Positions 44,326 through 56,244 are shown, numbered from the stretch's first letter. The stretch is DNA of 64,000 nucleotides from Craspedostauros australis (GCA_026770025.1 JAMXDE010000030.1:151001-215000); one strand, 5' to 3'. The notes: a model not told the origin generated them from the sequence alone. Numbers and translations are program-made.

Positions 44326-46523
44326 ATGACCATGACGAAGCGAGCCGGGAACAGCAACATCAACCGCAGTAGTGGCAGTGGCAGTGGCAGTGGCAGCCGA
44401 CGTCGCACTGTCGGTGCAATGACATCAGCATGCTGCGCAGCGGCAGCAGTCTGCGTCGCGCAAGGAGGAGGAAGAGGACTGCTGACATCACCAACCACTG
44501 TGGCTGCTTTCACAAGTCGGACGCAAAGCGGAAATCATGTTCTGCGAGAGAAACGCCAGCAGAGATCGGCGATGGGCGCGATCTTGCTTCCTCAAAGTCT
44601 TCAACATTCTCACCATTCCCAGCATTCGCAACGTGCTCAACTCAGCAGCAGCCTCAACGGGCGCAGAATGCCAACACGATCATCCACAAGGCTGCATGTG
44701 GCAACCGGGGAGAATGAAGACTCGCAAACAACAGCACGGACAACGCAAACAGCAGCACGGACAGCCGCGCAGGCAGCAACACAACAACAGCAGATGCAGA
44801 ATGGCATCGAGCAGAACGAATTCGTGGCTGGGATCATCCAAAAGATCGGAACCGTCGATGAGGATCGCATCGCCTTTCCGGAGTACGAATCTGGAGAGGT
44901 CCCACGAATGTTCAGCTCCTTGGAGTATGCCAAGAACGAGCAGGGTCGCGTCGAGGCTGTGCACAACACTGGCAGCGTCTTCGGTGCTGGATCCCTCGTG
45001 GCTGGAACCATGGTGGGGGCTGGCATCCTCGCACTGCCCACAGCCACAGCCAGTGTCGGCTTCCTGCCGTCCACCGTAGCAATGGGCGTCGCCTGGTTCT
45101 ACATGACCATGTCCGGTCTCCTCATCGCCGAGCTCTCTCTCAACAAGCTCGGCCAATCGGGAAAGCTGGGGTCAGGTCTCCTCGACATGTACCAGGAACG
45201 GTTGGGGCAATGGGGGATCATCGGCAGCGTGGCCTACTTCTTCCTACATTACGCCGTCGTCGTGGCCTACATTGCGCAGGGCGGTGTCAACGTCGCCGAC
45301 TTTGCCCAATGGGCAGGCTTGTCGTCCTTGGCATCCACGCCTGGGTTGGGACAGGCAGCTTTCGCTGGCGTGTGCGGTCTGGGTTTGTTCGCAGCGTCGC
45401 CCGCCATCGTCGAACGCGTCAACAACGTCCTCGTCATAGTCATGGCAGCCTGCTTCGCCGGCATCATTGGTTTGGGTGCTGAATCGGCGGACTTCAACGC
45501 TCTCGTCGACCTGTCTAACCAACATCCCGAACAGGTTCCCAATGCCTTCCCCATCATCTTCCTCGCTCTCGTCTTCCAGAACGTCGTGCCCACCGTCGTC
45601 ACGCAGCTGGAAGGAGATCGCACCAAAATCACGAAATCCATCATTGGGGGCACGACAATCCCAACCCTCATGTTCCTGGCATGGAACGCCGTCATTTTGG
45701 GCAACATCGCAGGCACGGACTTCAGCACCGCCGACATGGCGCCCATCGCCATGCTGCAAGCCTCAGGACAAGGTGACGGTGCCGTGCTCGGCGCTTTGGT
45801 CTCGGGATTCTCTTCCATCGCCTTGCTCACGAGCCTCATCGGATTCACGTACGGCCTGCTCGATGCCTGGACCGACGTCTTCAAAATATCAAGACAGCAG
45901 TTCCAGCAGTGGAAGGCACCGCTGTTTGGACTCGTGTTCTTGCCACCGCTGGCGCTGTCGGTGATGGATCCCGACATTTTCTACAACGCCTTGGACTACG
46001 GTGGTGCCTTCGGTGTCAGCACCTTGTTCCTCGTCCTGCCACCCATCATGATTTGGGGACAGCGGTACGGAGAGGACGCAGAACCACTGATGACGAAGCC
46101 GATGGGTAAGTCAACGACGAACGGCTGTGTGCTTCCTGCATCTACCGTGTATCGCATCGCATCCCATCGAACTGTTCCGCAGACTTCAGAGAGTATTCAT
46201 GAGTTTCATACCATGTTAAGCCGAGTTGAATTGAGCTCTCAGCTGGACACCGAGATTGGCAATTGTGCGAGTGCGAGTGCCAGTACTCACATGATAGTTT
46301 TCGCTCACAACACATCCATACCTCATCAATTTCTCTCTTGCATGGCATGGCACTTGCTCCGCCCATTTCCACAACAATGACAACAACAGTCCCATTCGGC
46401 AAGCTCTCATTAGGCTCCATGTGGAAAGCAGCCGGAACGTTGATATTGGAGCAGGGCGCAGAGAAGCTCGGTGTGTTCGAATGGGTTCAGGAACACATCG
46501 ATCTCAGCATGCTCACCCAGTAG
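44326..46523 (+). CDS. Plastid-type aromatic amino-acid (TyrP-like) permease
   Basis: Join 44326..46105 and 46390..46523, 637 residues. The intron is 284 bp (GTAAGT...ACAG, phase 1) near the 3' end. The membrane core (about 213-595) starts NTGSVFGAGSLVAGTMVGAG, then ILALPTATASVGFLP, and includes LALVFQNVVPTVVTQLEGD, as in the bacterial Tyr/Trp permease family also found in plant plastids. The N-terminus has a basic start, a hydrophobic Ala-rich stretch (about 33-45) and PTTVAAFTSRT, which resembles the AF motif at the signal-peptide/transit-peptide border of diatom plastid proteins, followed by a Ser/Thr/Arg/Gln-rich transit-like region. Import into the plastid and aromatic amino-acid transport are inference. 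It is convergent with DEX1 (367 bp between stop codons). Confidence 0.88.
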
Positions 46524-46890
46524 AACCAGAACGAACGACAAAAGGGCTGGCCTGGCAACGTTTTAATTTGAGAGACAGACGGACACAAGCATGTACTCGT
46601 ACAACGCGGTACGATACAGAACGATGCGATCTCTCCTCCTCTTTCCGAGTACAAACAAATACGTACATCTAATTCGCCGACAGCAGCAAATCAACTCATC
46701 GACAAATCGCAAATCTCAAACGCAGTCTCCACACGTACGAGTACAGACACTCTTAGCAGCAACAACTTCACTGACATGTTCAAGAACTCTTGCACAACTC
46801 TGTATGCTTTCATCTACATATCCATTGACTTCAATTGTGAAATGTAGACCATGTACTGTGTAATGTGTACTATGCACTGTCAACTCGTAA
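46524..46890. other. Convergent 3' spacer
   Basis: 367 bp between the permease and DEX1-like stop codons. Contains ATGTACTCGTACAACGCGG (about 46589), CACACGTACGAGTACAG (about 46731) and CAACTCGTAACTAC motifs. No gene is seen. Confidence 0.5.
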
Positions 46891-49800
46891 CTACTCTGGC
46901 AACGTTCCACCCAAAATGCCACCGCCCTTTCCATCCGCATCGAAGTCATCGTCTTCCCAGTGCACCTTGCGCGCCCCGCACAAGAAGATGCAGATCGACG
47001 CGAGTACGAGAGGGAGCCACAGGAGGATTCCGAACCCATCCATGTAATGGACGTTGTAGCCAAGATGGAACGAATCCTCGTACACTAGCCCGTGGGTGGA
47101 TTTCAGCATTGCCGTCAGCACGTAGAATCCTGGCCCATACGGAATGTACAGACGCTCCGTGTACACCCCCGTCTCTTTGTACACTTTGCGGAACAGTGTG
47201 CGTGAGAAGGACTTGCCGTTGCGGATCTCGACGGGGTAGGTCTGTCGTGCAGGCTCTTGCGAGATGCCGGGACGGTTGTCGAAGATTTCGAACGTCACCG
47301 GGATGTAGACGCCGAAGATGTCGCGGTATTGCCGGCTGACATCATGGACGAAAATGCCCTGCGAAGCGCTGTACCCGTGCGAAAAGGCGTTCATGGGACC
47401 CCTCATCTCACCGTGATTCCAAGTGTTCAGCGGGTGGTACGGCGCTTGAGACTCGAGCGTGATGACGTTGCCAGATGTGGTGGTGATGACGAGGTCAAGG
47501 CTGTTGGTTCCATGCACATCATCCACCTGGATCATGGCTAGCATCTCCTGGCCGACGGAGACAGTTTGCGTGCATCCAGAACCTGCCTCGACGATGATGA
47601 GGTTGGAACCGATCGGTTGCACGATGTGCAGGCCATTCGCGTTGCCACCATGCGATGGTTGGCCACCGTCCTTTGGCCGTGCGCGTCCACCATCCCACGC
47701 GTTGGCGCCATGACCACCTCTCTGAACATACTCAGACAGAAAGCTCTGGTCACCATGTAAGTCGACCAGCAAAGGAGCCGGGAGCTTCTGGTGCACGGAT
47801 TGGTCTCCGAGCTCAGGATCGTCCGCGTTGGCAGTATCTGCGACGATCTTGAGGGGGAAACCTTCAACGTCCCTGCCGGTGACAGCCGACAAGGCAAAGA
47901 TGTAGTCAGTCTCGTGCTGCGCGGAAATCTGGAAGCGCACCGTCAGGACGATGTCCTGGAGGCCGTCGCCGTCGACATCACCGAGCACCATCGAGCTCGA
48001 CGCCTTCACGGCGAATTCGTGACTCCATTTTCTGCCAATGACGCTGTCCACCAGGTCGCGGTGCCAAACCTGTTCTGCGTTGTGATTGAGGCACAGCACG
48101 TTGCCGCCAACGTCAGCCACGAAGATCTCAAGGTTGGAATCATCCCGGACATCCTCAACGATGACCCTCGACTCGATGCCATACTGGAGCTGCACTGGCC
48201 ACTTATCCTTCGTGTACAGATGGCGTGCGTCGAAGATGTACAGGAATCCCATGCTCGTGCCCATCATCACGTCGAGAACGTCGTCGCCATCGATGTCGGC
48301 GATCGTTGGGGTGGACAGTGCGAAAGCACCCTTTCGGGTGTTGTCCTCGAGGAGGGGGAAAGACCCGACCAGCGTCGTGTTGACAGGCGCCGAATGATCC
48401 GTGCTGAGGTCCAGATGCTCCTGGCGTCCCCATCGTGGGGAACTCCCGAACTGGTACACCATGATGGCATTGGAAACGTACATCCCACGCTGGACCTCTG
48501 TTTCATCGCCGTAGTCAGTGACGCCGTCGAATCGTTTGTACGAGAAGAAACCTTCGTATTCGTCTTCGTCAAGGTAGTACGACACGGCGACGAAGAGAAG
48601 ATCCTCCATCTCCCCATCCTTGCCGTAAAGCTTGGGCGCTTCCACCAACACCGGCGCGCACAGTACGTGAGGCGGGATCCGCACGTAGTGCTCCTCGTTG
48701 TAGTACGTATCATAGTCTGTTTCGTATCGTCCGTAGTAATCATCGTACCCCCTGTATTCGTCGTATCCTTTGTATTCGTCGAAGGCAGGAGTGTCCTCGT
48801 CAACGTCCTCTGATAGTCCGTCATCTCCGTAAAAGTTGCCGTTGTATTCTCTGAGCTGTTCTTGTTCTCTATCTTCTTCGTCTTCGTCTACAGCTTGTTC
48901 GTCCGCCTCTGGGTTGTCCCCCGAGTCGAAGGATTCTTCCACACCGTCGTACTTCTCCTCATCTCCGTGGAACCTGTAGTAGTCGTCCTCCACAGGCCCG
49001 CTATCCTCGACAGGCTCTTCTTCGTGACCTAATGTCGCGCTTGCATCTTGCTGTTGTTGTTGCTGCTGTTGATCTTGTTCGTGTTGGTTTGGGTCGTTAT
49101 CCTGCGGCTGATCCTGATGTTCTTGTTGCTTTTGCTCGCCATCGATGCCTTCAGGACTCACATCGCCTGTGACTTCGTTCGCGGCATTTCCATTTTCCAC
49201 GTTCACTTCGTTCTGCTGAATTTGCTCCGGTTGCTGCTCTTGTTCGTTGACCTGTTCGTGGGCTTGGTTCTCACCTCGCTGATTGTCCTGATGACTATCC
49301 TCTTGATTTCCTTCCTGATGAAGATCTTGCTGCTGCTGCTGCTCCTCTGCATACTGTTGATTGAACTGTTCCTGCTTCTGTGACTCGTCAGCTTGCGCTT
49401 GTTCATCCTGCTGCTGCTCTGTCTGTTGATTTTGCACCTCGCCGGACTGCTGTTGCTGCGAAGCATCCGGCGTGGCCTGCGTTCCTTCCCTATCAACGGA
49501 GGACTCGAAGGACTCCACATCGTTCTGCGCAACTTCTTGCAGCCGCCTGCGATTGGACTGTTCGTCACGCGCAAGACGAGACAGTTCGCCGTCGTCACGT
49601 TTGGATGCCTCGTCTCCGTTGGCAAGGTGGCGACGTTTTCGTCTTTTCTCCAGCTGCTGGACGTCCTCATGCTCCTGACCGAGAAGGTCGGCGGAGACGC
49701 CTTGCAGCTTCGACTCTTGATTGGCAGCACCCTGGCCGTAGCTGTACTCGAAGTAGGAATGGTACGGATCGTCCGGCTTGTCCTGAGCATATGGATGCCT

Positions 49801-50649
49801 GTCCTGCGGATCCTCTTCATCTTCTCCGTGGTGATCGTTGTGGTGCTCAGTGTGATCGACGGCAACTTTTTGGTCCTCTGGCAATGTCTCGTTGAGCCTT
49901 GATACCATCCACTGTCGTCGGACCAACAATCTAGGCACCTGCGCCTTGTGGAAGTAGCGTTGGCCCTTGGAGTCCAACTTCAATCCGAACGCGATGAGAC
50001 CTCCGTCGTAGTCGACAACGATGGCGTCGACAATGCCATCTTGGTTGACATCACCTAGCACAGGAGAACCCAAGAACGCTGAAGACTCGAAGAGCAGGGG
50101 GAAATCAGCCTGCGAGATGAGTGTCTCCTTCACGCTGTTCTTCGTCTTTGCCGCTCTGCTTGCGTCCTTGGTGGCAGATGCAGATGCAGTCGTACTTGCT
50201 GTTGACAAAATCGAGGATGATGATGGCGATGACGCATCCAATGCCCCTTCCTTCGCCGCGGTCAGCAGATGCACGTGCTCGTAATGCGTGGACAGCAGCA
50301 CCTGGCGGCCAGGCCCACGCGATGGGATCGCGGGATAGATGAGCGGCGGTTCCACGATGGCCAAAGATCCTGCCCGGCTGGCACTGTGCGGCTTCTCGGT
50401 GACTCCCAAACTGAACTGCAGAGGACAGCTGGGATTGTCCACTTCCTTGCCCACCATGTACTGGTGCAGCTTCGACTTGACCTTCATCGCTCCGCTTGGC
50501 TGACCAAGCTGCTGTTTGGCCAACACATCATCTGCAGCTTCGGTTCGGAAGGGAATGTATGGCTTGCTCAACGGGTTTGCTGTGCACGGTGCAACGCTCA
50601 ACAGCATCGCCACAATCGTCTGCACCGTCATCATCTTCGTTGTCTTCAT
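46891..50649 (-). CDS. DEX1-like FG-GAP/beta-propeller membrane protein
   Basis: 1252 residues from the first in-frame ATG (50649); the open frame extends upstream only through non-ATG codons. A signal peptide (VQTIVAMLLSVAPCTA) leads into a large lumenal or extracellular part. FG-GAP/integrin-alpha-like Ca2+ loops occur as LGDVNQDGIVDAIVVDYDGG, IADIDGDDVLDVMMGTSMGF and LGDVDGDGLQDIVL. A Gln/Glu/Asn-rich insert covers about 390-540 and an Asp/Glu/Tyr-rich part about 555-665. The C-terminal half resembles plant DEX1, with SPHHPLKAW-like APYHPLNTW, GIFVHDVSRQYRD, YGPGFYVL and a single C-terminal TM segment (about 1205-1223, LLWLPLVLASICIFL) with a short acidic tail. Plant DEX1 acts in pollen-wall patterning at the membrane or wall; any wall role in this alga is speculation. 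Confidence 0.88.
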   Translation of the reverse strand: MKTTKMMTVQTIVAMLLSVAPCTANPLSKPYIPFRTEAADDVLAKQQLGQPSGAMKVKSKLHQYMVGKEVDNPSCPLQFSLGVTEKPHSASRAGSLAIVEPPLIYPAIPSRGPGRQVLLSTHYEHVHLLTAAKEGALDASSPSSSSILSTASTTASASATKDASRAAKTKNSVKETLISQADFPLLFESSAFLGSPVLGDVNQDGIVDAIVVDYDGGLIAFGLKLDSKGQRYFHKAQVPRLLVRRQWMVSRLNETLPEDQKVAVDHTEHHNDHHGEDEEDPQDRHPYAQDKPDDPYHSYFEYSYGQGAANQESKLQGVSADLLGQEHEDVQQLEKRRKRRHLANGDEASKRDDGELSRLARDEQSNRRRLQEVAQNDVESFESSVDREGTQATPDASQQQQSGEVQNQQTEQQQDEQAQADESQKQEQFNQQYAEEQQQQQDLHQEGNQEDSHQDNQRGENQAHEQVNEQEQQPEQIQQNEVNVENGNAANEVTGDVSPEGIDGEQKQQEHQDQPQDNDPNQHEQDQQQQQQQQDASATLGHEEEPVEDSGPVEDDYYRFHGDEEKYDGVEESFDSGDNPEADEQAVDEDEEDREQEQLREYNGNFYGDDGLSEDVDEDTPAFDEYKGYDEYRGYDDYYGRYETDYDTYYNEEHYVRIPPHVLCAPVLVEAPKLYGKDGEMEDLLFVAVSYYLDEDEYEGFFSYKRFDGVTDYGDETEVQRGMYVSNAIMVYQFGSSPRWGRQEHLDLSTDHSAPVNTTLVGSFPLLEDNTRKGAFALSTPTIADIDGDDVLDVMMGTSMGFLYIFDARHLYTKDKWPVQLQYGIESRVIVEDVRDDSNLEIFVADVGGNVLCLNHNAEQVWHRDLVDSVIGRKWSHEFAVKASSSMVLGDVDGDGLQDIVLTVRFQISAQHETDYIFALSAVTGRDVEGFPLKIVADTANADDPELGDQSVHQKLPAPLLVDLHGDQSFLSEYVQRGGHGANAWDGGRARPKDGGQPSHGGNANGLHIVQPIGSNLIIVEAGSGCTQTVSVGQEMLAMIQVDDVHGTNSLDLVITTTSGNVITLESQAPYHPLNTWNHGEMRGPMNAFSHGYSASQGIFVHDVSRQYRDIFGVYIPVTFEIFDNRPGISQEPARQTYPVEIRNGKSFSRTLFRKVYKETGVYTERLYIPYGPGFYVLTAMLKSTHGLVYEDSFHLGYNVHYMDGFGILLWLPLVLASICIFLCGARKVHWEDDDFDADGKGGGILGGTLPE

Positions 50650-51213
50650 CGTTTTGGTCACTGTCACTTGTGGCTTCTGTTGGCTGCGGCGGTTCCGGTC
50701 GGGACGTGCCAATCTGCGTGCTTCCTTGCGTCTGGTGAGACCTGGGCACGGCGCATTTGTTTACGTACGACTATCCCACCGAGTATCGTATCTTTGTCGT
50801 GCGACTGCGAGCATCGCTGCGGCGAAGGAGGAAAACCAGAGCAGGCGCGTGGCTGGTGCGGCCGTTGTGTTTGATGCGTTCCGTGGTTTGTCGGAAACAA
50901 AACCACCATCTAAAGGTGCGGTAATATATATTTAATATCATGTAGTTGTTTTGTTCCACGACTTTCGTCACATTTAATTGGTCAATGCGATGGAAAGTTG
51001 CAAAACTGTGTGTTATATGCCATTACCTCAAATTCCTCCTTTTTGGTGGACGGTCGCACAACAGACGCTAAATACATACCCACAGCGCCATCTGCAACGA
51101 GCACGACACAGTCTGGCCTATGACCGCGTATGCAAGGAGAGACATCACACACCGATCGTTTCTGTTTTGGACCGAAAGTCGACGCACGATTGGAATCAGT
51201 GCATGCCAGCACC
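50650..51213. other. Upstream region of the DEX1-like gene
   Basis: About 560 bp that should hold the DEX1-like promoter. An AT-rich tract (TAATATATATTTAATATCATG) lies at 50922-50942. No gene is recognised. Confidence 0.45.
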
Positions 51214-51413
<200 letters not shown>

Positions 51414-51892
51414 AGCACACCAAACACCAAACACCACACGAGACACAGCAGAAGTCACTGTATCACAATGGCTATCCCTTTTCGACCTATCGCCCAATAA
51501 TTGGGAGATAAACAATTCGAAATCAGTTATTCGAACTTTTGACCCCAACGCCTACAAGTGAGACCTCTTTTCTTTACATATTCTTAATCCTATCGAGCTG
51601 ATCTTTCCAACCATGCTATTACATTCATATATCTTTTACTGTCTTTAGGTTGATATAGTTGCCTAAAGTACTCGTGAATCGATTTTGAGCTGCGGGACTG
51701 TCGCTCATTCCATTGGCGAGACGCGAATCGCCAAATTGGCGAGGTCGCATTTTCGTTTTTCGAATTCGCTTCCTTGCCAACACCCACGTGTCATGCCTTT
51801 GATGTTACATATCAGCATGCCTCTTGCTACCAATGTGCTGCTTGCAGGTTGTGGTGCCTGCTTCTCTTACCGCGCAACAAACATCACAGCAT

Positions 51893-52022
51893 GTGAGCAT
51901 CGCATCATGTGAGCATCGCAGCATGGCAACATCACACCATTGCAGCATCACATCATCACATCATCACAACATCGCGACATCACATCATCGCAGCATCACA
52001 GCATTGCATCATCACTACATCA
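51893..52022 (+). repeat. Degenerate CATCACAGCAT repeat
   Basis: CATCATCACA/CATCGCAGCAT-type units repeat imperfectly over about 130 bp. It leads into the piggyBac-like relic frame, where it would encode a His/Ser-rich stretch. Confidence 0.8.
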
Positions 52023-52099
52023 CACAATTCAAAAGCTTCATCATGGTTGATCTCTGAAAGAATCCTTCATGAAAGCCTGCACCCCCCACAGGCCCATCA

Positions 52100-54422
52100 C
52101 CCACCTCACCCTCACACATGCGCCATGCATACGATGGATCACCCTACAGCAGCTCACGGCCACACATCATATTCCTCAATGGAATGCCTTCCTGTGCCAT
52201 CTTTTTTGCAGATAACAACAACATATCCAATTCTGAGCGAAGTCCAACCTACAGAGACTTCCTTGGAAACAACGAATCCTGCATCAGCAGCAATGTTTGG
52301 GGCAATCCCAATCTGCCTGCCTCAGGTACCACTGCCTCCTCATTGGACAATGACACAAAATCATCAGTCCGGTCAGGAGAATGCCACAAATGGCAGCATT
52401 GTCAGCCCCATCCCTTCACCAACATGCAAATCCTACACTGACAGCAGCAGCACGCAAGAGTTCTCCAGGGACAGCACCACCACATGAGGTAGTTGCCATG
52501 GCTGTGCATTCTTCACTGGTGATGACAGCAACCAGAGAACCATTCCACAGCTGAACTTCCCTCCATTCCCAACACATACAGATGGGCAATTCCAGCACAA
52601 CACTGTCTTCTTCTCCGACGAATCCACCAAGCCACCCTGCAATTCCCGCCATACAGCCTCCCCAGGAGACGATATTGCCACTCCTCCGGTACCTCTTCTT
52701 CATCCAACAGTTCCTCCTCCATACTCTCCCCTACCAATTGGAAATCACAAGCCAAGATTTGCTGGTGTCCAAAATGTGAAGACAACAGTGGACAGCCTTC
52801 TGGAGATCATATTTCCATCTACATTGATGGAAAGAATCCAATGGCATTCCAACAACCATCTATGGAAGAGCAGCAGCATGGCCCCTGCCATCACCATTTC
52901 CAAGCTTTACATATTCCTGGCGATGTATTACTACATGGGAGTATGGACTGAACCATCCAAGAGGGACTATTGGCATGCCACCCTTGTATCTGTCCCATCA
53001 AACACGCTCATGACTCACTTGAGCAGGGACTGATACAGCATCATCTTCTGCCACATCCACTTCACTGCAGAGCTTCCTGACTATGAAAATGGATCAACAA
53101 CATCTTCTGCCACACCCATCCAGGTAAATGTTGATGAAGATGACATGCAAGCATTTGCAGGCAGTACCACCATGCCATCAGGAAGTGAATTGCCATCCAT
53201 GAGCACAGCTTCATTGAACATCCACACTACAGAGTCGAACGAATCTGAAGCCTTGGATACGAAGCCGCCAGCACAAAAGAAGGCCAAAGTGGACAGTGAC
53301 AGGGTTCAGTTGATCCAATCATGGTCTCGAGTTGGGACACACTAGCCCCACAGCCGTGTTAGAGCCTTGAGTCCAATCAAGTGGGTCCTCCTGAGAGCAA
53401 AACTATTTTGCTCGCTTGACACCAGGACCCACTGACATGCACGAAACGTGCAACAAGGACACTATGGGTAACGGAGCCAGACGGGGTGCAAAATCAGACA
53501 CTTGCTAAGCTCCCATGACAATCTGGTCTTGCACCCTGTCCATCACCATCTGCTCTGACACAAGCAACCCTCCATCTGCAAGTGCGTTGCTTCCTTCTGT
53601 CATCTGTCACTGCAACCAATCAGATTGCAGATCTCAGCAAGATCGGAATAACGCTTCATTGCTCTGAATCAGAAGATTTGGGTCAGATCTCTAAAGAAAG
53701 GATATGCATCAACTGCTCTACAGGAAAAGGTGCTGTTCTGTTTGGTCCTACCAAGGACGGCTTATCCCATGGCTTTGCATGTTTGACTTTTCTATGACTT
53801 CTCAGGTTGGACAATCTCCCATCATAATCCACTTCGATAGTAATTTACAACTTATTACAATTACCGCCAGTTCACATCAATCAATCAGTTCACTCTGCCC
53901 TGCCTGGCTCTCAACAACAAGCAGTTTCCGAGCCGGTTGAGAACAGGCCGTCTCAGGGAGCGTGTCCCCGAAGGGCACGAAACATTCACTTTTCGGAGGG
54001 TGCAGCCACTCCTCAACCACACGAATCGAGTGTCAAAACGCATCTGTACAAGACCAGGAGCTGCATGTGCTATTGACGAAATGATGGTGCGGTTCAAAGG
54101 TCGATCAGCCCAGACACATCGAATGAAGCAGAAGCCAATCAAAGAAGGCTTCAAATTCTTTGCATTGTGCTGTTCAAGCACTGGGTTCATGTTCCATATC
54201 CTACCTGCAGGTCGACTTGACAAGACCACACGAATCAACAACACTGTGGAGGAGTTGATGAATGAACTTGACTGAAGCCATCATCATGTTGTCACCATGG
54301 ACAACTTCTTCACCACCAAGACGATTCTGCAGCGGTCGAGACAGATGGGCATTGGGTTCTTGGGCACAGCACGCAATCGGAACGGTTTCCCTCCAAAGGC
54401 AGTGAAGGATATCAACATCTAG
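52100..54422 (+). pseudogene. PiggyBac-like transposase relic 1
   Basis: One frame, broken only by TGA at 52485 and 53031 and a stop at 53343, encodes the N-terminal region (IFPSTLMERIQWHSNN, AMYYYMGVWTEPSKRDYW, HLSRD, IIFCHIHF). After about 590 bp of unrelated sequence the catalytic part follows at 53905-54422: FPSRLRTGRLRERVPEGHE, AIDEMMVRFKGRS (first Asp), MKQKPIKEGFKFFALC, stop 54273, VTMDNFFTTKTILQRSRQMG (second Asp) and GFLGTARNRNGFPPKAVKDI. These are hallmark piggyBac (DDE_Tnp_1_7) motifs. Stops and the interruption make it inactive. Confidence 0.82.
53381..53536. other. Cluster of three perfect-stem hairpins
   Basis: Within the sequence interrupting the piggyBac relic: GTGGGTCCT/AGGACCCAC (53381-53389 with 53424-53432) enclosing GAGCAAAA-CTA-TTTTGCTC; TGCACG-AAA-CGTGCA (53438-53452); and a 12-bp GACGGGGTGCAA/TTGCACCCTGTC stem with one G-T pair (about 53480-53540). 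No RNA family is recognised. Confidence 0.6.
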
Positions 54423-55149
54423 ATCGAAATTAGGTACCCATCTCCCATGACTGAAACGTGATTCATTATTTTTGATTCGACTCGATTTGAGAGTATAGTC
54501 GATTGAGTCTTGATTACACGATTGCGATTCAGTCACTACAGTCATCGAACCTGACGTAGGCACTGACATCATCGTATGACGTCAGAGGATCGGTCATTGT
54601 GATCCTCGGAATCGAGATTATATCTTAGTCATGGTATGCTGACCTGTCTAGCAATGCCAAGTGCATCATTGAGCATGTGGCAACAACAAATAGGAGGAAG
54701 AACAACATCGTCAGAGGTGATGCATGCACCTCGTCGACGTAGACGGATCAATCCATATGTGATCAAACAGAGATCAAGATTAGGCAAGACCAGGAGAGAT
54801 GAAGAAAGACCCAAGGGCGAGAATAACACGAGATATCGTGTAGATCAACATGCCATCTTGGGCAATGTTTTAGGAAAGACTGCGAGATAAACCACGAGGT
54901 AATCAAACAGCACGTTAGAAACCCATGCAATAGGCACCATCATTAGAATGATGAGAACATCATCTCATAATCCAAACTCAATCATCAATTGACTACAACT
55001 AACTTAGCAAACAACACTACCACCAAACATTCCAACTTCACCTGACGGATTGATCACCCAGGCGGCGTAGTAAGTGCAGTGTTTGGTGCCCTGTCCTGTA
55101 TTGAATTGCTGATTATCAAAGCTCTGGGGCGACAGGATCAACGAAAGCT
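54423..55149. other. Unassigned sequence between piggyBac relics
   Basis: About 730 bp. An Arg-rich 84-codon open frame (54636-54890) has no recognisable domain. A short inverted repeat (CATCATTAGAATGATGAGAACATCATCTCATAATC) lies near 54938. The sequence is probably transposon-derived. Confidence 0.35.
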
Positions 55150-56034
55150 TTGTGCAAGGTAAGAAATGTCATGACACACATGCCTTTGCATCGCTTCCAA
55201 CACACCCGCAAGCACTTCATCCCGTACTTGTTCTCAGACCCGGCCAGGCAACACGAGGATAAATGGTGGCAAATCCAACCTGGGGTGGAGTTGTTTAACA
55301 AGCGCTGGCGCGACACCATCATTCCAGGACAGGTCAAAGTCGTGGACGAAAGTATGACCGCGTATAAGCCTCGTGTGTCCCCAACAGGAAGCCTTCCGCG
55401 TCTGACGCACATTCCGCGCAAGCCAGAACCGCTTGGGGTGGAGTTCAAAACTGTTGCCGATAGTGAAACCGGTATCATGCTCCATTTGGAGATTCAACAC
55501 GGAAAGCGAGAGATGGACCAGGCTGATCACATCAGAGATTGCGGGAAGGCAACTGTCGCCTGTTCTCTGCGCATGGCGCTGGCAACACATGACATCGGGC
55601 GCAACAACATCCACATCGACACGTCAGACTTTGCCCTCCCCAACAGCATCTTCTTGGGAGATTCGTGGTTCGCATCTGTGCAGACATGCTTGGAAATTGC
55701 TTCAAAGACCAAATCAGGATTTATTGGCATCATCAAGACTTCGTCCGCTGGCTTCCCCCTCAAGTTTATACAAGAAAAGATGAGCGATTGGCCCTCTGGA
55801 ACACAGCTACTATTGAAACGCAACCATGACGATGGGGATGTCAATCGCAATGACACCCCAACAGAGATATATGCCATGGGATACAAATACTCGCGCACGT
55901 CCGTGATTCCATTTTTGTTCTCCTCTGGATCAGGTCATTTGGGGCCATCCACATCCTGCGTCGCGAAATGGATCGATGACGAACGCAGGCATCAGACGAA
56001 GGAGGTTCCAAGACCCGAGGTGGCCAGTAAGTAG
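55150..56034 (+). pseudogene. PiggyBac-like transposase relic 2 (5'-truncated)
   Basis: A 294-codon open frame without an ATG at its left edge. It encodes KWWQIQPGVELFNKRWRDTI, VVDESMTAYKPRVSPTGSLP (first Asp), IPRKPEPLGVEFKTVADSET with GIMLHLEIQHGK, and IFLGDSWFASVQTCLEIASK (second Asp). This matches the DESMxA/RKPxPLGxEFK type of piggyBac-like transposase common in oomycetes and other stramenopiles. It ends at TAG 56034 with no further Cys-rich tail visible. A possible donor (AAG/GTAAGA) at its left end could mean an upstream exon, but none was found, so I treat it as truncated. Confidence 0.78.
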
Positions 56035-56244
56035 TTCGGTGCTTCCAATGCTGTGGACACCCACAACCATGTTCGCCAAGATGTGTTGGGCCTTGAGAGG
56101 ATCTGGGTGACAAGGGACGACTATTTTCACCTGGTTATGACTTTGTTCGCCATCACTGTCGTGGATGCAATGGAGGCTTATACGTATCATCTTGGGGCTC
56201 GTCACAGGCACAAATAACTTTCCCTGCGAACTTTCATCAACATG

